Positions 36,901 through 48,939 of a stretch of 64,000 bases of DNA are shown here, in pieces. The notes beneath the pieces were generated by a model. It was not told the origin of the DNA and did no database searches. It saw nothing but the letters and a program-made list of their open reading frames with translations. This DNA comes from Darksidea phi (Eukaryota > Ascomycota > Dothideomycetes > Pleosporales > Lentitheciaceae). Each line of letters starts with the position of its first letter. The first letter of the stretch is position 1. The translations under genes and the position numbers were made by a program. The stretch is taken from assembly GCA_030770425.1 (NCBI GenBank), contig JASJFT010000008.1, forward strand, positions 124,001-188,000, read 5' to 3'.

Positions 36901-38796
36901 GAGATCCGCTTTCAAAGCCATGCTGATGATTTGTTTGCCAGTCCAGCGAGGGCGTGGCTTGAGAATGGCGGGTTGGGGAATGACACCGTCCCAGTCTGGC
37001 ACCCACAGCATGATAGCCATGACGTGCTCTTTGCTCATGAAGACGTCCGTGTGGCACATCTTGTAGATACCGCAGAGAGTGTCTTGCACAATGCCCATTA
37101 GAGGCTTGTTGCCCTGTGGAGACACGATTTGCAGGGGCACCATGCAGAGGTTCTTAACCTCGGCCCGGGTCTCGTCACTCTGCGGGACGTGCAGATTCAT
37201 CTCGTCGCCGTCAAAATCTGCGTTGTAAGGAGACGTGACGGACAGGTTTAGACGGAAAGTCGAGTAAGGCATAACCTTTATGCGATGGCCCATCATGGAC
37301 TCCTTGTGCAGCGAAGGCTGTCGATTGAAGATGATGACATCGTCATCGTCAATGTGGCGCTCGACTTTCCACCCATACTGCAGCCGCAGGTCGGCAAGGT
37401 TTTTGTTATGCTTGAGGTCAAGTCGCACGCCGTCGGACTTGATGACAAAGTTGGCACCGGGGTGTTGATTCGGTCCATTGCGCACCAATGCGGCGAGCTT
37501 GCTGATGTTGAACTTGGTCACCACCTCAGGGTAGGTGAGTGTCCGGGCAATGGAGCGTGGCACGCCAACCTGATCCAACGCTAGGTTCGGGTCACCGGTA
37601 ATAACGGTACGCGCAGAGAAGTCGACACGTTTACCCATCAAGTTGCCTCGGAGGCGGCCCTCCTTGCCTTTGAGACGGCCACGGATCGTCTTTAGCGGAC
37701 GGCCCGATTTCTGCATAGCCTGTGGTACACCATTGGCGTCATTGTCCATGTAAGTGGCGACATGGTACTGCAGCAGCGTCTCGAACTCGGTCAAGATGTG
37801 TTGTGGAGAGCCGTCGCGGTGGCATTCCTGCACACGGGCATTGGCGCGGATGATGTCGCCCAACTTGTACGTTAAATCATCTTCTCCACGCATGCCCTGA
37901 CCCGTGCCGTCGACCGAGATACTAGGGCGGACTGGCGGTGGGGGCACAGGCAGCACCGTCAGGATCATCCACTCTGGGCGGGCGTAGTCCTTGTTCAGAC
38001 CAAGCAGACCGAGCGTGTTGTCGGTGAAATTTTTGAAGACATTGAGTGCGTCCTGGGGCGTAATGGTTTTCTTTTCCTCGCCCTTGCCCTCATCATCGTC
38101 CTTACGCGGCTTGAACACGGCCGTCAGCTTAAGGCCTTCCTTCTTGATGCTATCAGGCTGGCGGTTGCCACAACCGCCGTGGGGAAGCTTGCTCGCTTTC
38201 TTCGGGTCTTCCTCAGGCGGGTCATTGATGCAGTCGCGCCGCGTCTTGGACAACCGCCAGATCATGTCGAAGCGCTTCTTGGGGTCCTTGATCCGGATGG
38301 CAGATTTCCAGTCTGGATGGTTCTAACAACAGTCAGCACCGAGTATTCACTCCTGATTTCTCAGTCTTCCGCGGGGAAGACTTACGAAGTCAGCCAAGAT
38401 TAGGCCACAATTGTGGCACACCGTCTCGAGGAGCTTTTTGATCTTCACCACAAAGCCTGCCTGCGTTAGCCTGCGTGTTCGTACGAAAATAGTTCGAAAA
38501 CACTCACCGACGTGAAAGACGGGTACGGCCAGCTCGATGTGGCCAAAGTGCCCGGGGCAGACCTGGATGTCCTCTTTGCACGTCGCACACTGGAACATGC
38601 GGTCGATGGTGCCCAGCTTCGTGTCGTTGAGGCCCTGTTGGCGCGGCAGGTTTTTCTGCTCGTCCATGGTCTCGGGGTAGATGATGTGCACCACGCTCAT
38701 CGCCTTGATCTCCTCTGGCGAGAACAGGCCGAACTGGATCTCCTTTATCGTGCGCAACGGGCACTTGGACACCGCGGGGGCGCTGCGGGCGGCCAT
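33355..38796 (-). CDS. rpb1: RNA polymerase II largest subunit Rpb1
   Basis: Exons 38796-38508, 38456-38386, 38322-33428 and 33367-33355 give 1,755 residues. The N-terminal clamp zinc sites are [17 protein letters not shown] and, across intron 1, CHNC. The catalytic loop is [11 protein letters not shown], binding the active-site magnesium. The bridge/trigger region includes [19 protein letters not shown] and [17 protein letters not shown]. The C-terminal domain has about 24 YSPTSPS-like heptads, several degenerate or broken by Gly- or Asn-rich inserts. Rpb1 synthesises mRNA, and CTD phosphorylation coordinates transcription and processing. The frame would stop at 33424, but a good donor (GTAAGT) overlaps that TAA; splicing to 33367 completes the last heptad as SPTSPK. 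That terminal exon is an inference. RPB1 diverges from SWD1. Confidence 0.95.
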
Positions 38797-39395
38797 GTTT
38801 GTGGTGGGTGGGTGGTGCGAGTCTGGGTGCGAGAAATGTCTGCACCGTATTACCAGTCGTCGCGGGCTGGGTTGCGGCCGCGGTGGCCACGCCGGGACAG
38901 GCGCCTCTCGGCCGTCAAGAGGCCTCTAGATATGCCGCGGTATCGATATTGGCGATGGGGGTGTGTCGCAGATGCACCGGGTGGGCGCGCTGGGGGGCCG
39001 TCGAAGAATAGGACCCGCAAACAAAGGCTGCACGGGGTCGGGGGGCTGCGGTCGTCGCGCCGGGGCTGCAGCGGGCAGCGCGGTCGTTTCGCGCGCCGGC
39101 GGAAGCGCAGACGGGTTCGACGAGAGTATTGACGCGCTCGCCGACAGTATTCTGGTCGAGCGAGATGGGCGGGCGGTGGAGGTGGTGGTGTTGAAGGAGG
39201 AGAGACGTCTCAGGCCCCAGGAGCAGAACAAGAAGCGGCGAACAAAGGATCTTGGCGCGGCTGCTAGCGCGGGAGCCTCACCACACTATCGGCAACGCGC
39301 CCAACTGCTTTCCCTCTGCGCCCATGGCAACCTGCGCGAATGCAAAATGCAGCTGCTAGCACTGCGTCCTGCACACCACATCGCCTTGTGTAGCC
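38797..39395. promoter_or_regulatory. Divergent promoter region, RPB1 / SWD1
   Basis: 599 bases between divergent start codons of two Pol II-related genes. It is notably GC-rich in the middle (39.0-39.2 kb), a composition that creates long chance frames on both strands. No defined elements are claimed. Confidence 0.55.
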
Positions 39396-40982
39396 ATGAA
39401 CCTGTCGCTGGTTGACCCCTTCGTCCTCGCGCAGGACTGCCCCGAGGTCATCACCGGCCGTCTTCGTGAGTCGCGCGCGCGTCCTACCAAACCATAGTAC
39501 GGCGACTCACTCATCCGCGCAGGCAGCGGCCACTCAACGTCGATTCGCTTCAGTCACCGCGGCGATCTGCTCGCATCAGGCAGACACGATGGTATCGTCG
39601 TAATCTTCGACATCGAGACCAACGGCGTTGCGCGTAAGCTGCGCGGACACACGCGCCAGATCCAGTCGCTGAGCTGGTCCACAAACGACCGCTACCTACT
39701 CAGCGCCGGCCAGGACTGGAAGTGCGTGCTCTGGGACCTCAAAGATGGCTCTCGCGTGCGCACCGTCCGTTTTGAGGCCGCAATCTTCATTGCCGAGCTA
39801 CACCCAATCAACCAGTACCATCTCCCCAAAGACGACACAGACTAGCTACTGATGGAATGCAGTATGGTCTTTGCGGCTGCGCTCTTTGAAGACCAGCCTG
39901 TCCTTGTTGACATGTCCACCGAAGTCCCCGTTAAGCACACCCTCCCCACCGCCCCCCGCCGATCCCAGCTAGAGCGCGAGAATGCATCGGAAAAGCAGGC
40001 CGCCCAGGACGCAAAACAGACCACGACAGTCACGCTATTCACTCCTTCTGGAGACCATATTCTGGCAGGTACAAACAAAGGATGGCTGAATATCATCGAC
40101 GCCAAGTCGCACCAAATGCTATATTCGTACAGAATCGCGAACAATATCATCGTTTTGATACGCCAGACGCAGTCAGGCCGGCATGTTGTGATCAACTCCA
40201 GTGACAGAATTGTACGCACTCTGCACTTGCCCGACCTCAGCGATCCCAAGTTCGACTTCGATGCACTGCAGGTGGAGGTGGAGCACAAGTTCCAGGATCT
40301 AGTACAGCGCCTCTCGTGGAACGCTGTAACCTTCAGCTCAACGGGCGAATATGTCGCCGCGACCACATGGATGAACCATCACGTTTATATCTGGGAACGC
40401 GGACAGGGCAGTCTGGTCAAGATTCTTGAGGGCACAAAGGAAGAACTGTCGGCAGTGGAGGTACATGTCAGCCCCCAGTTGGGTTACCTTATGGTTGCTA
40501 ACACCTCTTAGTGGCATCCTTTCCGTCCATTCGTTGCAGCCGTCGGCGTCGATTCTGGTCGCGTGTGGCTCTGGTCCGTCCTGCAGCCCCAGCGCTGGTC
40601 AGCTCTCGCCCCCGACTTTGCCGAAGTAGAAGAAAACGTAGAATACATCGAACGTGAAGACGAGTTTGATATCCAGCCCCTGGAAGAAATTCACAAACGG
40701 CGGCTGGACCAAGAAGACGAAGAAGTAGATGTGCTCACTGTGGAGCCTGTGAAATCAACGACGGAACATGGAGCTAGCGACTTCAGAATGCCGGTACTGC
40801 TAGATATTGAAGCTAGCGATAGTGAGGATGAAGTGGTGGCTGTAGGGGCAGGACAATTTCGAAGACGGAGTCCGGGTGCGGGAAGGGAGTGGATGAATGA
40901 TGGGGAAGGACCTAGTGGGGACGAGGGCAGGAAAACTAATGGAAGTGTGGTGCAGAACGGTACCAAAAGACGAAGAGGGTGA
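39396..40982 (+). CDS. swd1: COMPASS complex WD40 subunit Swd1
   Basis: Exons 39396-39465, 39523-39814, 39863-40460 and 40512-40982 give 476 residues. It begins MNLSLVDPFVLAQDCPEV, then WD40 blades: IRFSHRGDLLASGRHDG, KLRGHTRQIQSLSWS, YLLSAGQDWKCVLWD, then ALFEDQPVLVD, VTLFTPSGDHILAGTNKG, and HPFRPFVAAVGVDSGRVWLW. This order and spacing match Swd1 (RbBP5 in animals), which binds Set1 with Swd3 and supports H3K4 methylation. After the propeller, EREDEFDIQPLEE and a charged, probably disordered tail follow. Each intron is about 50 nt; retaining 39815-39862 or 40461-40511 would introduce stops. The neighbouring RPB1 encodes the polymerase with which COMPASS works, but no co-regulation is shown here. 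Confidence 0.92.
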
Positions 40983-41443
40983 GCCGGCACGAGCTAGGCA
41001 CAGTTAGTCGTACGGTTCGACTCGCATTTTCCGATTAACAAGGCGTTGGGTGAAACCAATATCAAATAAGCCAAGATCTGCTACGAAAGGCATGATAAGC
41101 CTAGTGAAAACCATGTCATTTCTAGACGTTGGACGACTAGTTGCGAAGACTTCTACAAATGTCGTTGCACATATCCGTAGCACGGAGTCTCGTCGTGTTG
41201 CATTCCGACACACAAACGCCTTTTACTACAACTAGCTTCTTTACCCAACCCTAAACACAAGACCAATGCTAATCCGCAAATAAAACAGAACAGAATCCTT
41301 TCATTGAAGTTGAGTTACTGAAGCCAATGGTGGCTTTCTTTGTTGTACTGCGCATTGTTGGGCTCGCTTAGTTCACCTGCGGAACTACGAGAGGACTGCA
41401 AAGGAGTTGTGCAACAATCCCCTGGACGACGTCTACGACCATA
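40983..41443. other. 3' flank of SWD1
   Basis: About 460 bases between SWD1 and the first decayed frame of the accessory island. No gene seen; from about 41.3 kb sequence resembling broken coding DNA begins. Confidence 0.4.
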
Positions 41444-41973
41444 TTGCCCACCATCGACATAGCCTCATACGAAGATGACGGTCGAGATCTTGGACAGCCC
41501 CTTTTCCAGTGGAAGGGCTGGGATCTGAACCTCAACAATTACTCCACCATTACCTATTCATTATCGGTAAAACAATCGGGGACTTCTTACGGCTACGAAG
41601 TCCCCATTTCCGGGACTGAGAATTTCTCCAATCTACACCCACGTCAACCGTCACGATGGGAACCTCGCTGCATGAGAAACCTGCCTACTGGATTTCCTAG
41701 CGATACAATATCAAATGAGAAACTAAGTTTCACATTGAAACTATATGAATCCCGCCAAAAGGAGAAACACCAGAAGAAGATGAGGTAAATTCCTTAAATC
41801 TAAAGACAACCTCGCCCGCTTGTCGACTGTACATAGACATTTATGAAGGTGTGCACAATGCGATCCGGGTTCCTGCGCCCACACTGCCAACAGACCGCAA
41901 ATCACGCCACTGGGCGACCATGTGCGAAGATATTTCCCACAAAATCAGAACCGAGGATTATGACTGGATCTAA
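41444..41973 (+). pseudogene. Unrecognised broken two-exon gene
   Basis: A 114-codon frame (41444-41788; IASYEDDGRDLGQPLFQWKG ... KLSFTLKLYESR) reaches a donor-like GTAAAT. After an intron-like stretch ending ACATAG a coding-like frame reads DIYEGVHNAIRV, TDRKSRHWATMCEDI and ends at 41973. The two parts do not join in frame with these splice sites, which implies a one-base lesion or a wrong model. I do not know the family. Confidence 0.3.
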
Positions 41974-42406
41974 TGGTTCGGTACCGCCGCGTCGAAGCTA
42001 TTGCAGATCTTGATCAAGTTATCCATGAGATGATAACCTCAAGACATGATGATAAGGAACATCACTATAATTGTATAACCCATTCGCTAATCGAGAGCTA
42101 ACGCGTTGCTTCTGGAAATGCAGCAGTTTTCAGATGTCTATTTCCCCTCGTTCTATTGCATAGTCCACACAGGTCGCATATTCACTAGTGAATCCATTTT
42201 CTTTTGTGAAACATCCGGCTCCATGTTGAATGCCATGATAATACTGTAAAATGTTTCTCCTTCAGGAGTAAGCGTGCATCTCTCTTGTGTTGTTGAAGAG
42301 GGTTGAGTGGGAGGGCGCCGATCTTTTGGTGTTACTGGTCTAAAAGATTCTCTGTCGGGTATGTCTGCTTCTTCGACTCAAAAGCTATGTCTCCTTCCAA
42401 GACTTC

Positions 42407-43110
42407 CTAAAAGTCGATAAACTCTTCGACCTGTAGAGCTTTCTGTGCATGAGAATACAGGTGTACACATTTCTCGCCATGCGGACCAGCAACAGTAAGC
42501 CCAAGAACGCGCATTATCTTGAGTAGTGCTCGCCGCTCACCACCGACTTGAGGCCGCTGGTGGTCGATATCAATACGATCCTTTAGAAGAGTAATACCGC
42601 ATGTAACGCAGACAAGGCACTCCATCTAGCGGAGACCGTCTACAAACGGAACGCCACATGTGCCGGAGCTGTACAGCTCGCCAAAGGAAATTGCGTTGGC
42701 AACATCTCTGTATTGGGTGTTCTCTCTGCCGAATGCATTTATGCACTGAAAGAACCTCTGTATTTGGTTTCAATAGAGGCCGCGGCCATCGCTGTTACGA
42801 AAGCAAATATAGGGGGTGAGTAGAAAAATCTCATAATCTAATCGTATAGACTGATTATTCCGGATTGTATAGAGTGGAGTATCGCCCAATTCGAGGTTGA
42901 GAGCAAAGTTTCTAACGATGATCGGTAGTCGCCGCCTGCTCAGTTGAAGTTCGACACTGTCTAGTGGAAGTTGGACGCTGCTCAGGATATGCATTTGATC
43001 GATAGAGCGTCTCCATAGCTTCGAGGATGGGAGCCGTCCGCATGTACGCGGCGCCATAGCTGATATGTCGCACGATTTTGGAGGGGAGATATTGAAGTCG
43101 TGAAAAGATG
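42407..43110 (-). pseudogene. Decayed gene of unrecognised fungal family
   Basis: Successive minus-strand segments in shifting frames read like one protein: LPSKIVRHISYGAAYM, AMETLYRSNAYPEQR; then RRRLPIIVRNFALNLELG, SIRLDYEIFLLTPYICFRN; then ANAISFGELYSSGTCGVPF; then, after an in-frame TAG, MECLVCVTCGITLLKD, LKIMRVLGLTVAGPHGEK. At least two frameshifts and one stop break it. The TAG is explained by a CAG codon after C-to-T change. The Cys pairs in the last part suggest metal binding. It lies head-on against the plus-strand pseudogene at 43.1 kb. Confidence 0.45.
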
Positions 43111-43111
43111 G

Positions 43112-43680
43112 TGACCCAACTGACTACGTTGCCGCCTTCGTTATTGAATACAAGGCACCATACAAGCTCCCACTTAATTATATCAGCGATGGCTTGCATG
43201 AAATGGAACTCGCTGATTCTGGACTATAAAATATATTTGTAAATGATGAAGGAGAGATCACTGGCGTGATCGATTGGGAATCCGTGCGGACTATTCCTCG
43301 CTGTGTCGGCTATTCCGCACTCCCTTTCTTTTTACGCGAGGATTGGGAGCCTAGTTATAACATTAAGAATGTCCGTCATATGCTATGGACGCTCGCCGAG
43401 TACCGCAAGATCTACGCTAAATACATGATGGAAGCGCTAAATGGTTCTAACAACGATGGCGATTACACTCTCAAGTCGGACATGTACTGCGCAGCTTTGG
43501 ATGGTATTGAGTACCGTGAAAACATTGCTCGGACTTTTGTCGCGCGCTTGTTCCGGGAAATACCTTGTTTATGAGCTCTCCACTATACACGGTTTTTGGA
43601 GAAATTGGGTGCTGAAGAGGGTTGGCTTCACGCAGAGGGGATATTTATACGCGAGTTGGGAAAACTGTTTGAACCGTAGT
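43112..43680 (+). pseudogene. Chimeric remnant: kinase-like fragment joined to aminoglycoside-phosphotransferase-like fragment
   Basis: One plus-strand frame reads DPTDYVAAFVIEYKAPYKL and SDGLHEMELADSGL, which resembles a fungal kinase-like family carrying an EYKAPHKL motif. After a TAA at 43227-43229 it continues NIFVNDEGEITGVIDWES, the catalytic-loop and DxD-type region of the APH/choline-kinase fold, then PRCVGYSALPFFLREDWEP and YRKIYAKYMMEAL. A TGA at 43572-43574 interrupts it, and the frame resumes as FLEKLGAEEGWLHAEGIF to a TAG near 43680. Both internal stops are compatible with C-to-T changes. The APH part is paralogous to 45373-46967. Confidence 0.6.
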
Positions 43681-43683
43681 TGA

Positions 43684-45372
43684 AAGGTGCACCGTGACCC
43701 GCTTCCAGCAATTACATTCCTCAAGTCCGTTTGTGCAGGAAGCTAACTACATATGTACCCTATTCGGTTGCTTCCACTAAGCGAACATGCTCTTTGCTAC
43801 CGGCGTTAGGGTACTTCTGTTGACAATTTTTGTACACTTGGGAATTGTCCTACCGTTCTTGCCCGTCCATTTTGGAAAGTAACTTCCTACGCTATTTATT
43901 AGTTTGATTTGGTTTTGCTTAGTGGGAGTCTCTTTATAAGGTCCGCGCGAAACACAGTAGGAGTTTGTACACAGTAGAGGTGCTATACCCACACCTTATA
44001 CACGATAATAGGAGCAATGATATGTACTACAGAACCACAGAGCCTGGTTAGGAGACCAACAGCGGTAGCGATAAGTTAGTACACCCATACTACCGCCTAT
44101 AGGATAAAAATTGCCTGCGATAATACTAGTATCCTACTTAGATCTATCTCTTATCCTCAGCTAGCTTCCTTACTATATCCATCTCTTATACCCAGCCAGC
44201 TTCCTCACTATATCCACAGTCTTCTGGTAACGGCGAGAGCAGCTATACCAACACACCCTCTTCCTTAAACTTACCATCAATACCCACCAACTATATGTCT
44301 TTACCAACGATCGTTCGCCTAGTCCTTCAGTAGAACTACAAACTAGAGTATAACAGGCTATTCGAGTACGGCACTCTAAACCTTTCGAATATCGCGGCGG
44401 AGCATCCCCAGCGCTATAGGCGGGAGGTGCTGTCGACAGGGCTCCTCGATCATAATAACCATTAGTACAAAACCGATTACATGCTAGACATGTTCAAGGG
44501 AACGCTATTTATAGATAAAATCAAATTCAGTCATGTAACCACTTCGTATGTCCAACCGAGATCTTTACTGGCATGAAACCTTCCCTTCCCAACAAAGCGG
44601 CTTTGCATTTACGCCACATGAGTCATGAATCTTAAATCTCAACTGCCCAACCAATATTACAAGTGCGATCATAGCTCGGGGGCCTTGATATTCGTTCCGT
44701 CCCCAAAATCAGCGTCACCAGTACCTATGGCATCAGACGGCTTGTACACAAGCTTGGTCGTCCTGACTTGTAAGGTCTACACACATCAGTCTTCGATGTC
44801 CAAATTCCAGTAAACGAAACTAATCTATCCGAAATGCCACTCAAGCCATTGTACCGCAGAGCCACAGGATGGGGTTTGAGCCGCACTGAGGCGAGAAACT
44901 CATTGCTCAGCTTCCACAACATGGCCCTGAACTCGAAACTGGAGCCTCTTCCACCATTCCAGAAAGATCGCATCCAAGGATTGATTAACGCCACCAAAAC
45001 CCGCGGTGGTGGATATCGGCGGGATTAACGGTTGGCGCGACGGTCGTGACTTGAAATGACCTTGTCGCATCGCCTGCGCCTTGATGTTTGCCAGAGCGAC
45101 AATGTCATGTTCCCTGATTATGACAGCCTCCAATGAGTTTGTACCATGACATTATATAATGGAAGGGAGTTTGAGAATGGTAAGAAGCAGGGCGGTTTTC
45201 TTTTACCTTTACTACCCCAAATCAATCAACATTATTGGACACCCATATTACATGTACCGCGCCATTCTTCACGCAAGAGCTTGCTTCTTTACGGCCTTTA
45301 TTCCACATGTAATTTTTTAACGTCATAAGTAAACGCTCGTTTGATTTATCATTTCTCAAACAACCGTTCAGT
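43684..45372. other. AT-rich spacer between the APH-like pseudogenes
   Basis: Mostly TA-rich sequence without a supportable gene. It contains a duplicated 35-bp unit (44142-44211) and short coding-like scraps (for example RREVLSTGLLDHN near 44.4 kb) that I cannot assign. The composition fits RIP-mutated repetitive DNA, but no transposon domain or terminal repeat was recognised. Confidence 0.4.
44142..44211 (+). repeat. 35-bp tandem duplication
   Basis: Two adjacent 35-base units, 44142-44176 and 44177-44211, followed by the first few bases of a third. Most of their differences are T in the first unit against C in the second, again the direction expected from RIP. The unit is pyrimidine-rich (contains AGCTTCCT). 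Confidence 0.7.
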
Positions 45373-46967
45373 ATGAATCTCGCCCACCGCCCCCTACGCA
45401 GCCCGACCCCGCCCACGGATAATGAGCTATTAGCAGAAGCAGTTGAGCATTAGACACAAGATGTAGTGCTTGACACGGACGAGGTATACTGCAGAGCAGA
45501 TGATCTTCAAAACAACTGTAGACCCGTCCACGTCATCCACCCCATCCCAGACTCATCCTTCATCGCCCTCCTAAATCGGCTGCTCCCTCAAACGCCCGCC
45601 TCCACCAGCAGAGCCAAAAACTGCAGTCAACACAACCTCAACTGCCTCCCCAGCCTAAGTAATAGAAACACTTGCGTCGTCATCAAGATTCCCATGGTTG
45701 GTGCGCAAAGAACATTGGACACCACAACACGCCGCCATCCTGCATTCCGAAGCACACACCACGATGCACACCAAGGACACGCTTCCAGGCCTCCCAATTC
45801 CCGAAGTGCTTGATTTTGATGAGGGCTTTGAGAACGAACTTGGCGCGCCGTACCTCATTCGGTCTTTCGTACAAGGCATTCCCGCAAATCATTTGTGGTA
45901 TGAAGCGGATGATATCATTGTGTATCACTGTGAGCATGTCGATGCGAAGAACTGAGTCGATTGTAATAGCTCGCCAGGAGAGCTGCTTATATGCGTGTGT
46001 GAGGAGTATATGTAGGGGTAGCTATAGGAGTTAGCCTGATAGATGACAATGGTATGGCTAATGGTCAAGAAGACCGAGTTTTCGTCTGAAAAGCGTGAGC
46101 GGCTTCATGTGGTGTTTCTGCGCTCATTGACCAAGCATATGGCTGAGCTGGGCCATATTGATTCGATGGTATTGGGACGATGGTATTTGAGGATGGCAAT
46201 CATTTGAAGCCCATGATTAGCCCTGAATATGGCCGGGAGGAGGATGATCTTGGACACAGCTGCGGAGTACTACGGAGCACGCCTCAATGATCGGTTCCAT
46301 GAGGGGAATGCTGATGAGCCGCGCAAAAGTCTGCGCTTTGAAAGATATCGACAAAAGTAATCACTAATGCCGATTCTTGGGTATTGGATATATATACTAA
46401 CACGCTTCATGTTGGAGCATATCTTCAGGTCGGCCCCTTTCTCCGCGTCGAAGAAGTATCCCACAGACAACAAAGAGACATTCACGCTCGCACACGCCCA
46501 TGTATCCTATCCTTCCGGAATATCATAGCGAATCGCTGGTCTCGTAACGTAATTGGGATAATCAATTGCGCGGGCGTTAGTACATCTCCCCGCTGCGTCG
46601 GCCACACTACCGTCCCAACATTCCTCCAACGCGATTGGGAACAGGGATATATCCGGTCCGAAACCGCCACTCGCTCCTTCTTGAACCTCAAAAAAAGTAC
46701 CGTAAGATCTACGCTGAAGAGATGAAGGAGGCTTGTGGTCGGGCCGAATCTGATGTGAAGGACACCGAGAAGTCTAGCATGTATGCAGCTATCCAGACTG
46801 TGACTTATGGCGGTAATGAGAGCTTTTCGACGGCAGTGGATGGTGTGCTCGCTAAGGTTATGCGGGAGATTCCAACGTTGCGCAGCGCTGGAAAGGAGAT
46901 GGAGGATCGGCAGCATTTTCTTGAGCGTATTGGGGCTTGGCTGGTATATAGCGAGAAAGGTCGTTGA
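45373..46967 (+). pseudogene. Aminoglycoside-phosphotransferase-like gene, frameshifted
   Basis: Family-like segments appear in order but in different frames. MNLAHRPLRSPTPPT ends at an early TAG. Then VRKEHWTPQHAAILHSEA, LPGLPIPEVLDFDEGFENE and LGAPYLIRSFVQGIPAN match the N-lobe of fungal APH proteins. FDGIGTMVFEDGNHLKP and AAEYYGARLNDRF are the inter-lobe part after shifts. NVIGIIN replaces the expected GIIDW catalytic region. PRCVGHTTVPTFLQRDWEQG, YRKIYAEEMKEACGR and VMREIPTLRS parallel the pseudogene at 43.1-43.7 kb. The catalytic Asp region is damaged, so the product cannot be functional. The final frame stops at 46967. Confidence 0.65.
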
Positions 46968-48939
46968 GGAATGGATACCCGCAAGTGTTGAGTCCGTACA
47001 AAACCCACCTTACGGTTCAGCTTTTTTTTTTTTTTGGCTTAGTTTGAGAGATGTCTTTAAGGTCTAATGATCTAGCGACCCTTACTTCATCCCAATTTCC
47101 TATGTACTTCCTTTTAGTTTCGGTTTTTTGATAATATAACGTTAGAATAGTGCCGTATTCTTCAGCTGTACCTACTGCACTTGAGGATAATGTTCGCCTT
47201 TCTCCCACTGTTTCAAGACACTTGTTCCTTACCATTATCAAGACTTTCCATGAAATTCAAGCGTTACTGGTCGAAACGAGGCCTATGAAGTCATAAACAA
47301 GACCAAAAACCTTATAACAGCATGTTTACGCCCCAGGCTGCCCCGCGTCCAGCCATCCTCCCTTTAGACTGAATAGATCCTCGATCTCGGAGCATTTTCC
47401 AGAGCCCATCTATGGTACCCAATCCCCGAACCAGCCCCGAGCCTCGGCCCGATCACAGATTCCGCACTACAGTGCTCCCGACGCACCGCACCGCACCTTC
47501 GTACGACGCTTCACCGGGCTGAAACTAGCCTATTCTCGCCTTATCGAAAACGTGGTCAGCTGCGGTACGGGAGTAGTGGCAAAACATCCGTCTCACACAT
47601 GTCAGCCACGTGCGCCGTCCCCACCGCACCCATCCGATCGGCAACACCGATATTCGCCACTTCCAAGATGACTTTCCCGATCCTAGGCGCTCCCTGTAGC
47701 ATTTCCAAGAACGATGCCGGTTTTTCATCATCGATCAGAGCGGGGGTAAGGATTACAGCGTATGTTAAGCAGACGTCACTGTCTTGGTAAACTTCGGCGT
47801 ATAGTAGCGTAGCAAACGGCTATGGAGGCGACTCTGCATACCGCCGACGCTATCGTAGAATGGCTTAATTTTGCGACGACTAGTGAACTTGGTCGGGCGA
47901 AGGCGCGTGCTAGTCGGCGAACAGGGGAGATGTAAATGGTAGGTATGGAATACGATCCTAGACTAGGTCCACGTGAAGGCCATGGGCGTGCATGAACATG
48001 CGGGGTGCTTAGTCGCGGAGGTTTCTCCGAGCTTATCTTACTCGTGGGGAGCGAAGAGGGAGATAAGGAACGGCGTAATTGCGGGTCAGCGATGTCCGTG
48101 TGGAGCGTATGATGACGTGAAGACTACGGGAATCGCACGTTGACTCTATTGGAAATGCACGTATACGTATGCCGACATGTTTTGGCGGAAGCGGGATCAG
48201 TGGTAAGGATGAAGTCAAAACCTTATTCTAGCAACAAACCAGTTGAGTCGCCGAGCCGAGGAGCTTTAGGGAAAAGAGCCCGAGAAAGACAATGTACGTG
48301 AAGAGCGAAGAGGTAACGTATATCAGGTCTAATCAGACTCAACAGATAATATATTAACGGAAACGAAACCATTGCCCAACAAGGGGAACTTGGCAATTCT
48401 ATACCCATACCAGAGGCAGCGCATAAGCATACCCACTCAAGCTTTTGTGACCAATGCCGCCGATGAGAACGCCACCACCAGACCCAACAGAAAGACGATT
48501 AGTAGGAAACATGCCCGCCGCAACAAAACGTAATGAAAATAAACCCGCCCAGAGCACCTCTTAAATGCATCAACTTGTCATACCAGCTCGACGGCTAGTC
48601 AAAAAAGATGCGGCTCAAGAGATGTACACGAAAGGTAGAGATCGATGAGCAAGAAAACACCATATCCAAAGATCCAGCTCGCTGCTGATTCTCGGTATCA
48701 AAGAATGGGTTGTTTCAACACCAAGATGCGCCGAACCGAATGCATGGATGTGATGCAGAGTCATAACTTTTGTGTAATGCCGGTACGCCGAGTGAAGGAA
48801 ATGCGAATCAAATCATCCAATCCAGATCTATGTCGGAGAGAACGCCAAACAGATGTTGGATGTCGACCGTGGGTATCATGTAGGATGCAACCGTAGAAAA
48901 GCGCGAAGCGATGCCGACGATAGTGTGTAAACCAACTAC
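46968..48939. other. Gene-poor flank of the accessory island
   Basis: No supportable gene. A poly-T run lies at about 47.02 kb. Around 47.5-47.8 kb a minus-strand frame (TPALIDDEKPASFLEML, GKVILEVANIGVADRMG) reads rather like protein but has stops upstream and no known family. The last few hundred bases are probably the 3' UTR of the SFP1-like gene. Confidence 0.4.

Noticed and set aside
38504..39415. Frames of 100-206 codons around the RPB1/SWD1 divergent promoter
   Set aside because: Arg/Gly/Ala-rich chance frames in GC-rich DNA that overlap the N-terminal exon of RPB1 or the promoter.
47525..47960. Minus-strand frame TPALIDDEKPASFLEML and plus-strand frame TADAIVEWLNFATT
   Set aside because: Both look mildly coding but are short, lack starts or splice partners, and match no family I know.
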